From the NCBI GenBank assembly GCA_943704525.1, contig CALSCQ010000925.1:1-62691 (forward strand): 62,691 bases of DNA, written 5' to 3'. The notes beneath the pieces are model-generated. The model saw only the letters and a program-made list of their open reading frames with translations. It searched no databases and was not told the origin of the DNA. Shown here piece by piece: positions 42,864 to 57,369 of this stretch (its first letter is position 1; each line of letters opens with the position of its first letter). Source of the DNA: Pigoraptor vietnamica (lineage: Eukaryota; Opisthokonta; Filasterea). The translations under genes were made by a program, and so were the position numbers.

Positions 42864-44045
42864 CTATCGAGACAGGGGCTGCGGCTGCGGGGCCTCGCCG
42901 CCTGTGCGTCCCTCCCCCTTCCTCTTCGCTGCCTCCGCCTCCTTCGCCGCCTGCGCCTCCTTCTTCTTCGAGAGTTCCGCCTGTTCCTTCGCGTGCGCCT
43001 CTTCGGGGAGCATGAAGCGCGACTCGTAGCTCTTGTACAGCTCGGCCTCGCCCGGCAGCAGCTCGCGCAGGCGTCCGATCCACTTTCCAAACATCTCGCG
43101 CACCTCCGCCTCCGTCCACTCGACGTCCCGCGAGAACAATATCACCTCCGAGCGGCACATGCGCGGCGACAGCGGTCGGCGCACGGTGTCCTCGTAAAAG
43201 AAGTCCACCTGGCAGATCGTCAGCGCGGGGATGCGCGTCATGCGGTACCCGTCCGCCGCCATAACCGTCGCCGCAAACTCCTTCGTCAGGCACGCCCAAC
43301 CCACGGGCTCACCGACAATGATCACGTGGCGCACGCGCTTGCACGAGAACACGCGGCGTAATTCCAACTCGCACATGGCGTGCGGCCACGCGACGATCGC
43401 AACCGATCCCCCGCACTCGCGCTCGGCAAAATCCTTGAAGCTCTTCTCCGCCACGTGACCAAACACGCCGCGCACGGGAAAGCGGCCACGGTACGACGCA
43501 TACCACGAGTTGACATTGTCGAACGGCTCCGAGGCTAGAATGGGCCCGCCGATGGCGTCGCGTAGCTTTGGCATCTCCGTGAGGCGACAGTTGAGCACGG
43601 CCGTGAGAAGGGCAAATCCGGCGCCCAATTCCTCGACGGGACCGATGGGGACCTTCGTGGGGTCGCCCTCTGGCAGCGCGGCGTTGCGTAGGACGAGGCG
43701 GCGGAGGATCTCGAGTATGCACGAACAGAGCTCGCGCGTAACAATCTCGTAACTCAGGTACTGGAAGTAGTAAAACTCGCACCCGCGGAGAAGGTACCGC
43801 GTGATGTACTTATTGGGGTTCGTGCGCTCGATTGTCTCGATGACGTGTCTCAACTCTTCGTAGGAGAGCTTCGAGAGGTACTGCGGCAGCTTGTCCTGGC
43901 TCAGCGTGAAGCGATCGACAAATTCCTCGAGCGACTGCACGTTCGCGGAAAAGCGCGCGCCCACCGCAGCGCTCCCTTGCGCGGGTGGCGCCGTCTGCTG
44001 TCGCTGCGCGGGCGCGCGATGCGCCGTCCCCTTCGACTTTGTCAT
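42864..44045 (-). CDS. unrecognised 393-residue protein with Lys/Ala/Glu-rich tail
   Basis: Single exon from the ATG at 44043-44045 (MTKSKGTAHRAPAQRQQTAPP) to the stop at 42864. After a basic Gln/Pro-rich start comes a helical part (FTLSQDKLPQYLSKLSYEEL, RYLLRGCEFYYFQYLSYEIV). An alpha/beta part follows with VAIVAWPHAMCELELRR and RHVIIVGEPVGWACLTKEF, a Rossmann-like strand-turn pattern. It ends in a charged helix (EEAHAKEQAELSKKKEAQ) and a Gly/Pro tail. Codon use matches the neighbours and the frame is intact, so this is a real gene. The GEPVGWACLT turn recalls GE-x-GG-C-T motifs in some uncharacterised protist and large-virus proteins, but I cannot assign a family. Convergent with DDX60-like (234 bp), divergent from the U-box gene. 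Confidence 0.8.
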   Translation of the reverse strand: MTKSKGTAHRAPAQRQQTAPPAQGSAAVGARFSANVQSLEEFVDRFTLSQDKLPQYLSKLSYEELRHVIETIERTNPNKYITRYLLRGCEFYYFQYLSYEIVTRELCSCILEILRRLVLRNAALPEGDPTKVPIGPVEELGAGFALLTAVLNCRLTEMPKLRDAIGGPILASEPFDNVNSWYASYRGRFPVRGVFGHVAEKSFKDFAERECGGSVAIVAWPHAMCELELRRVFSCKRVRHVIIVGEPVGWACLTKEFAATVMAADGYRMTRIPALTICQVDFFYEDTVRRPLSPRMCRSEVILFSRDVEWTEAEVREMFGKWIGRLRELLPGEAELYKSYESRFMLPEEAHAKEQAELSKKKEAQAAKEAEAAKRKGEGRTGGEAPQPQPLSR

Positions 44046-44607
44046 CGCGACGACTCTGAAAACCGTAAACGCAAGCCGCCTGCCAGGTAACACCACGTGC
44101 GCGGGTCGCGCTTAACCCAAGTCAACAGCCGACGAACAAGGCCGTCCCTCGACGTCGTTTACTCGCGCAAGCGGAGGGGCTGCCGACGATTACGTCGCGG
44201 TCGCACTGCTGCGCGTGCGTGCTTCCGTCCTCACTAACGCTCGAAGACAGAAAAAGTTTGCACCCTAACCCTAACCCTAACCCTAACCCTAACCCTAAAG
44301 CCGCTTCACACCTGTCCGGAAATGACGTCTTTGTGACGCAAGACAAACAGCGTCATCACTTTTCCCAGCTGCTGCGCGGGCTGAGTTAACCGCTGGCTGA
44401 ATTCCTTCCGCGCGCAGGCGCAATGAAGCTGTGCGCGTGTCTCTCCTTGTGTGCGTGAACAGCGAGCGTACTTATGCGTGTGTGCGACACTAGTTGCGTG
44501 TGTGTGTGTGTGTGTGTGCTTGTGTGTGTCAGTGTACGTGCATAAGCCTTTGTGCGCCAAAGCTTTGACTTCATCGGGGCACTTGTGCGTTCGTGGCCTA
44601 TTAAGAC
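44046..44607. promoter_or_regulatory. divergent intergenic region with telomeric repeat
   Basis: 562 bp between opposite start codons holding six telomeric hexamers (44263-44298) and a TG run near 44499-44527. No gene is seen. Confidence 0.55.
44263..44298. repeat. interstitial telomeric repeat, six perfect CCCTAA units
   Basis: Six exact CCCTAA hexamers in a row (TTAGGG on the minus strand), followed by AG. They lie in the divergent promoter between the unknown gene and the U-box gene, about 218 bp upstream of the former's start codon. Confidence 0.97.
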
Positions 44608-46063
44608 ATGCCACCCCCTGGGCGTGGAAACAGAGAAGGTCGGCGGAGATGCGAAATGCCTCTGTGGGACGTTGTGTTTATCGCGCAATCAATCGTGTTG
44701 TTCTCTGCTAAACGGCTCCTGTGCGCGCGCAGATGGCCGCCAGAAGGAAGACCGGGACGCGTCCACGCAGGCGGCCGTCTTTGGGGTCGGCGCATTCGTC
44801 GGCGCTGCTGTCGTCTTTCTCGGCAGCAAGCTAATCGAATCGTTTTGGGGCGAGGAAGAGCCCCAGAGTCAGGCACCGCTGCGCGCCAACAACAACGTCT
44901 CTGCTGGCCGCACACGCGCAGAGAACCTCACCAAGTGTGATGCGGAGGATGCGTACGACGGTGACGACGCGCCGACGTCGTTTCTCTGTCCAATCACGCA
45001 AGAGCCGATGAGGGATCCCGTCGTGACGTGCTACGGACATTGCTTCGAACGCACGGCGATCGAGCGTTGGATAAGGTGAGCTATTTGGGACCTACTTGTT
45101 CTACTGGGCTGCAAGTAGACGTGGTGTTATGTGACACTTTCAAATAGGGCTAAACGCGTAACTCACAGCTTCTTTGAACCCCTCGTGTGTGGTGCAGCGA
45201 GCGCGGCACGTGCCCACTCACGAAGAGGCCCCTCTCGGCTGACCGCATCTACCCGTGCTATTCGATGAGGGCGGCCATCGAGGAGATGTCTCGGCGGGAG
45301 GCAGACTGGAAGCTCCGTCTGCAGACTTCCGAGGCTCAATCGGCGAAGGGGAAGCAGGTTGTCGCGGACGTGTCCGCGACGGTGAGGGAGAGAAGCGCGA
45401 GCGGCGACCCCGCGGCGGCTGCGCGCCATGCGTTCGATGCCGTCGGTTGCGGTGCGTCGTCTCGCTACGAGGTGCGGCTGGAGAGTCCTCTGCTAGAGTG
45501 GTGCGACGGCGAGGCTTTGTGGCGATCGGATTCGACGACGTCCTACCCTGCTCACTCTGCGTATGTGCTCCTTCCGCGCCTCGCTTCGAGTGGGCTCCTG
45601 GGCGCGCTGTCGACCGCACTCCCGCTCGCACGCTCCGTGAGTGTCGTGGGGTCGTTCTCGGCTGCGAACGAAGGGTCCGAGGCCGTTGAACTCGTGTCCC
45701 GCGACCGCGACGCGAATGGCGTGATCGCAGGCGTGGTCACTCTTGAGCCGCGTACGCGACGAGTATTTGCCTTTGGCGACACGGGCCTCTGGTGTGTGGA
45801 AGTGCGCTCGCTGAGCCGCGCGCCGTCGTCCGTGCGCGTCGCTTTTGGCAATGTTGCCATGGAGGGGGGGAGCGTCTCTGACGATGGACTGGGTATGTGC
45901 TGATATATACAATAAGAGTTCCGCGTGTGCCCTGTTAACTCCGCTCATGTTCAAACTGACAGCCGCGCCTTCATGGAGTACAACACATATATCACTGCTT
46001 CTTTTAGTTGGCCGCACGGCAGCCACAGTAGGCAGCATTAGAGACGACTTTGGGAGAAATTAA
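44608..46063 (+). CDS. membrane-anchored U-box E3 ubiquitin ligase
   Basis: A probable E3 ligase. The ATG at 44608 gives MPPPGRGNRE. A donor after it joins in phase (GAT codon) to the acceptor at about 44732, giving DGRQKEDRDASTQ, then a hydrophobic anchor AAVFGVGAFVGAAVVFLGSK. The U-box is split by an intron: SFLCPITQEPMRDPVVTCYG, HCFERTAIERWI, then SERGTCPLTKRPL and YPCYSMRAAIEEM. The C-terminal 200 residues form an Ala/Ser/Val-rich beta-like domain without a recognised family (SPLLEWCDGEALWRSD). A last intron (about 45895-46006) joins in phase to VGRTAATVGSIRDDFGRN, stopping at 46063, only 54 bp from the stop of the converging gene. Without that splice the frame stops at 45903. Confidence 0.87.
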
Positions 46064-46117
46064 CGCCGCAAAAACAAACGCGCGCACGCGCACCGCGCAA
46101 CAGCAAAGACGAGTCGA

Positions 46118-48482
46118 CTATACGGACATGGTCGTCAGTTCCGTGTCCTTCTCGGCCAGACCACCGAGTTTGACGGGATCGTACGTTGGCACACTGCTGT
46201 CGCTGCCGACACGCGCATACCCCGTGGACTTCGCGCTGAAGAACAGCCCAGACACCTTGCCGGAGACGCCTCCGCGGCGCGCGCGGTAGTAGCGCACGCC
46301 CAACACGACGAGCACGCCGAGTGCCACGGCGCCCACAATCGAGCCAACGACGATTCCGACGACCTTGCGCGTGCTGCCGTGCTTCCCACGGCCGGAAAAC
46401 CAGCCCGCCCTGTGGTGGTGGTCGTCGGGGACGTCGTTGAACCACGGGTTCCCGCCGAATGGCGGAGGCGGCATGCTGTCGTCCTCGCTCCCGAAGGGGA
46501 TCGTCACCGTCGCCGACGACAGTGAGCCGAGGAGAGGGAACGAGGCCGACAGGTACCCGCCGTTCACGATGCGGATGATCTTCGAGCCGATGGTGCCCGC
46601 AAAATTGTTGCCGGGCATGAGGCTGCGGACGTTGACGATGAGCCCCTTGCCGCTCTCGTCCGCCGCGCACTCCAGCGCCACCATGCGATCGAGCATGCCG
46701 TTGAACAGGCTCGACACGGCCGACGAAATGGCATCGCAAATGTCCGACGTCGTGACGCCCGCCGAGAGCTTCGAGAGGTCCAGCGTCACGCGCACGACAG
46801 CGCAGGGAGAGCCCGCCTGGCACACAGTCAGGTCGCCAGCGCCGGAGGGGGTGATCGGCGCAGAGCCGCCGACGGGGACACACCTGTCACCGACGGGGCA
46901 GGGCGCGACGAGGCAAGGGAGCGTTCCCTTCTGGCACTCGTATCCGGCAGGGCACGTCAAGCTACCAGAGCATGACGAATCCTTGGGAGGGCACGCCATC
47001 TTCGTGCACGTGACGCTCGTGTTGCGGCAGGTGCACGTGTTGCAGTCGACACGGAACGACTGCCCGTCGCGGTAGAGCATGCCGTTGTAGTCGCAACCGT
47101 TGGCTGCACAAAATCGAGCAAAAGCTGGGTTAAACGCAATGCGCAGAGACTCCGTAGCACGCGCACACACGGAAACCGACCCGTCTACTGCGACATAAAC
47201 GGAGCAAGGATGGAAACCCACCGGCGACATCGCACTGGCTCTTCGGGATGCACTGGCCCTTGTCACGCACAAGGCCCGCCGGGCACTGGCAGCGCGGCAC
47301 GCAGACGGTCGGGCATATCATATCGTCGCCGCGACACGTCGGCTCGCACGGGGTGCCGCACGCCGTGAAGAAGCGCCCGCCGGAGCAGTCGCCAAACTGC
47401 ATCGGATCGTTGTTCCTGTTGTCCCCCTGGCCGCCGTCGTCGTTGCGGACGCACGTCGCGCAGCACTGACCGGGCGGCACGCCGGGCTTCGTCCCCATTG
47501 GGCACAGCATCGCGAGGGCGGGGCAAGCCACCTTGCTGCAATCGGGCTGCTTGGGGACGCACACGGGGCAGCACTGACCGGGGAGCGTCTCCATCTTCTC
47601 GTCCGCCTGGCAGAGGGGCGCCGAGCAGGAAATCGTGCACTTTGCGCACCGAGGGCAGCACTCGCCGGGCTTCGTCACGATTTCTTCGCCGGGCCGGCAC
47701 TGGGGCGCCGGGCACAAGGTCGCGGCGCACTGCGGAACGCAGACGGGACAGCACCCGCCCTTGGGCACCTGCGCGACCGCGCCGTTGGGGCACACGGGCA
47801 CCTGACATGGCACGAGCGTCGCGCACTCCGCCGGCTGGCAGAACATGGTCGGGCAGCGCGGACGCGGGTCGACACCGGCGCCGGGGGGTGCGCCGGCCGG
47901 GGGTGGGCCGCCAGCAGGAGGGGGGCCGCCAGCAGGACCGCCCGAAGGTCCAATGACAGGCGCAACACACATGCTCTCCTTCACGTTCACGCAACGCATG
48001 CCATCCCCGCACTCGTGGTCGATCGAGGCGCAGGCGTCAATGTCGTCGAGGCACATGCCGTCCGTAACGTGCAAGGCCTTGGCGCACCCTGCCAGGCACT
48101 TGTTGTCGAACGTCTTCGTCACGATGGCGCCGGACGCATCCGCGACCTGTGCGCACACGGGGCTGTATTCCTTTGTGCAGACACAGTCGACGACAGCGCC
48201 GCACTCGCCCTCCACCACGTTCGCCGCCGATTCGCAGGCCGCAAGACACTTGTTGGAAAACGTCTTCTTCACCAGAGCACCCGACGCGTCGGCCACTTCG
48301 CCACACACCGGCGCATACTCCATCGTGCAGATGCAGTCGGCGAGGGCATGGTCCGCGAGCGCAACGAGCGCCTGCGAGGTACACAAAATCAGTCAATAAC
48401 GCTCACGCCTTGCTCGCGACAATACGATAATAATTGCCACCGGCCCACACACCATGAACGCAAGCACAGTCTTAAGCTTCAT
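46118..48482 (-). CDS. type I membrane protein with Kazal, VWC-like and TIL modules
   Basis: Probable surface protein with protease-inhibitor-type modules. The first exon (ATG 48480-48482) gives MKLKTVLAFM, completed after an intron by ALVALADHALA as signal peptide. Two Kazal-type domains follow (DCICTMEYAPVCGEVADASG; DCVCTKEYSPVCAQVADASG), then an EGF-like Cys motif and a Gly/Pro-rich linker near 47880-47950. Four VWC/antistasin-like Cys units each end CCPVCVP or similar. A TIL module follows (CGTPCEPTCRG to CQCPAGLVRDKGQCIPKSQC). After another intron come a further VWC-like unit (CDYNGMLYRDGQSFRVDCNT), an about 170-residue domain of unknown fold, a His/Gly-rich stalk and the membrane helix VGIVVGSIVGAVALGVLVVL with a short basic cytoplasmic tail ending LTTMSV. 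The signature order is clear; inhibitor activity is inferred. Confidence 0.88.
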
Positions 48483-49327
48483 CCTCAAGGATGGCGTCGC
48501 GGCGACGCCTTTCAACCAAGGCCAACGAACAAGTGTCGAGGTACTTTCTATCGCGTGAGATTGCAATGATCAGTAGAAACTTGGGCGGTTTTCTAATAGT
48601 GTGTGTGTGTGTGTAGCACCCTGCGACTGTTGCCCACGCGCACACAGGGGCACGGACACAGACACACAGACGCGCTCCGTGGGAGGGAAGAGTGAGAATG
48701 GAGAGGCGTGTGCGAGTGCGAAGTCCGTGTGGTCGCAATCGGTGGCACCGTGCCACTGTCCGGAAAAATTGGCTATGCCCAAAGTGTAGCACAATACTCA
48801 ATTTGTCTAATGCACTATTAGTACTTACTTGGTTTGAAGTTTCATTCTTTATTGGATGAAATGAATTTGGGGAAGTAGTTGTAAAAGGCAAACCGTGGCA
48901 CACAAATGCATCGTTGCATTCGTTTATTTGGACAAATCATTTTCATAGACAATTCATACAAATTGAAAATTATTATTCACATGCCCTCTCGAAATGAAAT
49001 AAAATTGATGACGATTGGACGGCCAGTGGTCTACCGAGATCTCGCTTAATTGTCATGATCACGTGATGAATTGTTTCTGCCGATAGCTCGCTGCGCTTAC
49101 AGTTGCCTTGTTCGTGGAAGTCGGCCACTTCTTCGTTCGTCCGAAAGCGGCACACTCTCCAGTTCCGTTTTCTGCGAACCCTACACTTCGGAATGCGTGT
49201 CGTCTAGCACCTTCTCTCTTGCCTGTCCCTTCCACACACTCGCGATTGATTCGCACACGTTGAAAAAATGACTTAGCGGCGATGGCCTTTTTATTGACCG
49301 CCGTCTGAGAACAGGCGGCTCCCAACA
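48483..49327. promoter_or_regulatory. divergent intergenic region inhibitor protein/RNF207-like
   Basis: 845 bp between opposite start codons. The part at about 48760-49020 is strongly AT-rich for this genome. A short TG run lies at 48600-48616. No ORF of interest. Confidence 0.5.
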
Positions 49328-53257
<3,930 letters not shown>

Positions 53258-53793
53258 ATTTGTCGCTGGGAGCGGACACGCCATGTTGGGCGCGGTTGTG
53301 GCCGAATCGCGCGACAATCCCATCTCAAGCACTCATGTCGCGAATGCGCACTTCTCGCACACGACACTCAGATCGCGGCACGTCGTTCTTGTCGAGAGGC
53401 GTTTTTATCGTCGAAGACTACGACGCGGGGCGCATTTCTCGGTTCAAACAACCCTCCGTTGGGGGGGGGGGGGGGGGGGCGCACCGGCCATACGACGACG
53501 AAGTGTGTGTGTGGCGCCGTGTGCATTTGTATTGCATGCGAGACGCTTTCACGTCACCCAGCACACTGCGACCCCTCGTCGCTGCTAGAAAGACATGTTG
53601 TCGTATTTACGCCGCAGACATTGTGGAGATACCGCCGCCGTAATCGCGGTCGTGCGCCGTTGCTAAAGACGACGGGAAATGCCCACACACGTCATGATGA
53701 CAGTCGCGGATGACATTAGAAACAAGCGGGCTATCATCGCATTAGGCGCCACTACTACGACTGTGACACACGCGTCCTCGTCCACGCAGAACG
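53258..53793. other. intergenic region with G homopolymer
   Basis: 536 bp between the RNF207-like stop and the F-box/LRR start. It contains a run of about 19 G at 53461-53479. No gene is recognised. Confidence 0.5.
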
Positions 53794-55590
53794 ATGCGGA
53801 CCCGATTCGCAATGGCGCGCGGCGGCGCTGCACGACGTCGGCGGCGACGCGTACAGGTCGACCGCGGCCCGCCCGGGCCGTTGTTATTGGCACTGCCTGT
53901 GGAGCTCATCGTGTGCGGCATCACGCCGTTCCTGTCGAATGCCGACCGCATCCCGTCTCGCGCGCGTGTGTCGCGCTCTGCGCACTGCACTCACGCCCTG
54001 CACCGTCTACACCATGCGAGCCGAACACTCGGACGCAATCCGCGAGCTCGGGAGCGACGAGTTGTGTGGCGAGGCCATGCGCGCTTTCAAGGCTGTGCTT
54101 GCTGCCGGCCGCGCGCCTTCCGCGAAATCGCGGTACGCGATGTCCGTGTGGACAGACAGCGCGAACTCGCTGCTCGCGCATATCTTGGACGCGCATGAGG
54201 TGTGGGTCAAAAGGGTCGACGGCTGCAAACAGGACGCGGGTGCGTGCACGACGGCACGGGTCGTTTCCGCGACTCGTGGCCGCCGGCGTGCGTTATCTCG
54301 AACTGGAGTGGAACACGTGCGCGTGCCTGCAGCCCTTGACGAGACGCTCGGCCGCGCACGTTCGCTCGTGGTCTTTCGCGCAGATTTGGCTAGCGCCGCC
54401 GCGGGGCTCGGTGGGGTGCGCGCACTCAACCTGGCGAACTGCCTGCCGTTGACCGATGTGTCTATGCTCGGCCGCGTCCGCACGCTCAGTCTGTCGTATT
54501 GCTTTCGCTTGACGGACGTGTCGGCGCTCGGCGGTGTCCATGCCCTTTATCTGGCCGGCTGCGAGAACATCGTGGACGTTTCAGCACTCGGCTGCGTCCA
54601 CACGCTCAACCTCTCGCACTGCGTCCAAGTGCGGGATGTGTCGGCGCTCGGCGGTGTTTACGCACTGGACTTGTCGCACTGTTGGAATATCGTGGACGTC
54701 TCCGCGCTCGGCGGCGTTGTGTATTGAACTTATCGTATTGCGACAGCGTCGTGGACGTCTCGGCACTCGGCGGCGTTTACGCATTGAATTTGTCGCACTG
54801 TGGGAACGTCGTGGACGTGTCGGCGCTCGGCGGCGTCCGCAAGCTCAACTTATCCTGCTGCCGAAACGTCGCGGACTTCTCGGCACTCGGCGGCGTTCAC
54901 ACGCTCAACCTCTCGTACTGTGGGCGTGTCACCGACGTCTCGGCGCTCGGGCGCGTCCATTCGCTGAACCTGTCCTACTGCGCAAACGTCGCGGGCGTCG
55001 CCGCATTGGCCAACGTCCACACGTTATATCTGTGCGAATGCGGCGGTGCGCGGGACGTTTCGATGCTGGGCCGCGTTTACAAATTGGACCTAAGCATGTG
55101 CACCATCGACCGCGGCATAGACCGGCTCGGCCACGTACACACGCTCAGCCTGGAATCCTGCGGAGCACTCTCCACTGAGGAGGGGGGATGCCGGCGGTGT
55201 GACCGTGCTGGGTACGGGGACGACGTGTCGGCCGCAGTCCACGACCAGCACTGCGAGGACGCTTCACGGACCACAGACGCGCTGCTGGCAGCGATCCCGA
55301 AACTCGGACGCGTCCACAATTTAGATTTCTCCGATACGGCCGTCGAGCACGTGAGCTACTTGCGGGGCGTGCACACGCTCTACTTGCGTGAATGCAGCAA
55401 TGTCAAAAACGTCGCGAGCCTCGGCCGCGTCCACGCGCTCGACCTGTCTGACTGTCAAGGGGTCAGGGACGTGTCCGCATTGGGCGCTGTCCACACGCTA
55501 AACTTGACCCGCTGCCAGAACGTCGTGGACGTCTCGGCACTCGGCGGCGTTCACAAGCTCAACATTTCGGACTGCACCGGCGTGCGGGAC
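53794..55590 (+). pseudogene. F-box / Cys-type leucine-rich repeat protein, frame disturbed
   Basis: From the ATG at 53794 a basic leader precedes an F-box-like helix pair (LLALPVELIVCGITPFL, then LARVCRALRTAL). A linker follows, then about 19 leucine-rich repeats of 20 residues with consensus DVSALGGVHTLNLSYCxNVV, 60 bp each. Repeats run from about 54408 to 55587. The domains are spread over more than one reading frame: the frame changes about two to four times with no splice sites to explain it, so this is either a decayed gene or a stretch of poor sequence. The last repeat runs into sequence that reads better on the minus strand. F-box proteins of this kind recruit substrates to SCF ubiquitin ligases. 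Similar short Cys-LRR arrays are common in protists and some large DNA viruses; origin here is undecided. Confidence 0.7.
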
Positions 55591-56340
55591 ATCACGCCAC
55601 GCCGGTCGAGCGCGCGCCGGTGCTCCTCGTCCGACACAAGCAGCATGTACCGCCCCTCGCGCAACTCGTGGGACGTCCCACGGCCGATAACAGGGCACGA
55701 GACGCTGCCGACGCGCAATCTTGAAGTTTCGTGCCTATGGAAATGAATCGCACGCGGCAGCGACCATTTATTGATGTCGTGAGAGTACCGCATGACATCC
55801 CGGCGCCCTGACCCAACGGTCACAAACGCGTGCGAGCCAGTCAGGATAGCGACAAAGAACAAACACCGCCACCAGCTGGCGCGCAAAGACGGGGTTGGCG
55901 ACCTCCAACGCCGCCGGCCATCACTAGACTGCCTGCGACTCGGTGCCCCCGAGCCGGTCGCGGTGGCGGTCGGTGTCCAGAAGACGGTCCCAATCACGCT
56001 CACCGCGTTGACGATCAGCGCCACGTACGCGAGCGTCGACTTTCCGTAGACCGTCGTCTTGGACGAATCCCACGTGACGTCCGCGCACTCGGCCACGAAA
56101 TAAAAGGGAGTCGGCCGGCCCAGGAACGTCCCGTTGACCGCCGTAAGTTGTACAGGTTGTAGGCCGACAACATGGTGGGATCCGACGTTATCTTGCGCGT
56201 GCCTGTGATGGGCTGGATCCGCGAGTGCTTGTCGTTGTCTGCATTGGGGCCCTTGGCCGGCGACGAGCAACCGAACAGCACGAGCGCAGCCGCGAGATCC
56301 CGGACAGGAAATGTGTGTGCACGAGTCGTTGACGCCGACC
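55551..56340 (-). CDS. hypothetical membrane protein, frame disturbed
   Basis: Minus-strand coding-like sequence of no recognised family. Going downstream it reads LAAALVLFGCSSPAKGPNAD (possible lipoprotein-like or signal segment), SRIQPITGTRKITSDPTMLS, then in a different frame TAVNGTFLGRPTPFYFVAEC, the hydrophobic LAYVALIVNAVSVIGTVFW, a second hydrophobic stretch CLFFVAILTGSHAFV, and RYMLLVSDEEHRRALDRRG. One frame change without splice signals separates the two halves. It overlaps the 3' end of the LRR locus antisense and ends close to the Trm9 stop. A real gene with a sequencing slip or a decaying gene are both possible. Confidence 0.4.
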
Positions 56341-56391
56341 GCAAACATACGCGTCCGTCCGAATGCCGAACGATTCGACGCGCCCAATTCG

Positions 56392-57369
56392 CTACTCCTT
56401 CTCCGCAATCGCATACCAGTTCTCGTGGTCGAACCCCGACGCCACGACGCGCAGTCCACCCACGTCACCCACGAGCGCCTCAAGCTCGCCGTGTTTGAAT
56501 AGGTGGTAGTAGCGCTGATAGACGACCGCGGGTTCGATTGCCGCTTCCCGCACCTCGTTTTTTGCCGCAGTCGCCTGAAGGTGCCAGGGGATGAGCACGT
56601 CCTGCGCTTCGCCGCCGCCGTGCTTGTTCTGTTCGTATGCCCACACGAACACGAGCGCCTTTCCGCCGGGATGGAGAACGCGGGCCATCTCGCGCAGCGC
56701 ACGCACGCGCCGTTCGCTCGACACAAAGTGGTGAATGACAGCGATGGAAATGGCCGCGTCGAACGCACCGTCGCGGTAGGGAAGAGAGAGCGCGTCGCAC
56801 ACCATCACCTCGTGTCCACGCGCCGCACACAACGCCGCGAGTGCTTCGCTGCGGTCGGATCCAAACGAGCACACGCGCTTCGAGCACAGCCCGAGGTACT
56901 TTCCGTTGCCGCACCCGACGTCCGCCATCAGGGCACCGCACGGAAGCGACTCGATGAACGCGCGCACGACGGGCCACGCGCTATGTCGTGTCTGGCTAAA
57001 GTGCCCGGCGATGGCGTTGTACACGCCGTGCACGTACTCGGCCTCGAGTGCGGCGTCGGACGCTGCGACACAGCGACCCACATCCACGGCAGATGCTAGA
57101 GGGACTGTCGCCGTGCGCGCGGGTGTCGTCCTTGCGGCTGTGTCGGACGACGATAACGGTGCGTCGCCTTTGGCATCCGCGCGCGCCTTTTCCTTGGCCT
57201 CTCTGCGTCGCTCCTTCTTCGCAAGCTTCACCTGTGCGCGACGCGAGAGGCCGCCGTTTTTCTCCCCTTCGTCCTTGTCTCCATCGCCGCCGTCCGATTC
57301 TGCGACGCCTATGGCGCCTTCTTGTGTGAGGACACCGCACGATGAGCGCGCATCGCTCACTTTTTCCAT
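56392..57369 (-). CDS. TRM9: tRNA (wobble uridine) carboxymethyl methyltransferase, Trm9 type
   Basis: Methylates the carboxymethyl group of modified wobble uridine in tRNA, working with Trm112. Single exon of 325 residues from the ATG at 57367-57369 (MEKVSDARSS); an in-frame ATG at 57429 would add 20 residues. After a Lys/Arg-rich acidic leader (LSRRAQVKLAKKERRREAKE) the methyltransferase starts EYVHGVYNAIAGHFSQTRHS, with SAM motif I DVGCGNGKYLG, then SDRSEALAALCAARGH, the diagnostic ISIAVIHHFVSSERRVRALR, and VLHPGGKALVFVWAYEQNKH. It ends ENWYAIAEKE. There is no AlkB or RRM domain, so it is the stand-alone Trm9 form and not an ALKBH8 fusion. Confidence 0.93.
   Translation of the reverse strand: MEKVSDARSSCGVLTQEGAIGVAESDGGDGDKDEGEKNGGLSRRAQVKLAKKERRREAKEKARADAKGDAPLSSSDTAARTTPARTATVPLASAVDVGRCVAASDAALEAEYVHGVYNAIAGHFSQTRHSAWPVVRAFIESLPCGALMADVGCGNGKYLGLCSKRVCSFGSDRSEALAALCAARGHEVMVCDALSLPYRDGAFDAAISIAVIHHFVSSERRVRALREMARVLHPGGKALVFVWAYEQNKHGGGEAQDVLIPWHLQATAAKNEVREAAIEPAVVYQRYYHLFKHGELEALVGDVGGLRVVASGFDHENWYAIAEKE

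Noticed and set aside
42864-44045. SRR1-type circadian protein
   Set aside because: Considered from the general alpha/beta look, but the SRR1 signature residues are not visible.
45887-45903. U-box protein ending at the stop at 45903
   Set aside because: A donor GTATGT just before it joins in phase to an acceptor near 46006 and gives a sensible tail; the longer form is preferred.
56392-57369. ALKBH8 fusion
   Set aside because: No AlkB dioxygenase or RRM sequence upstream in any frame; only the Trm9-type methyltransferase is present.
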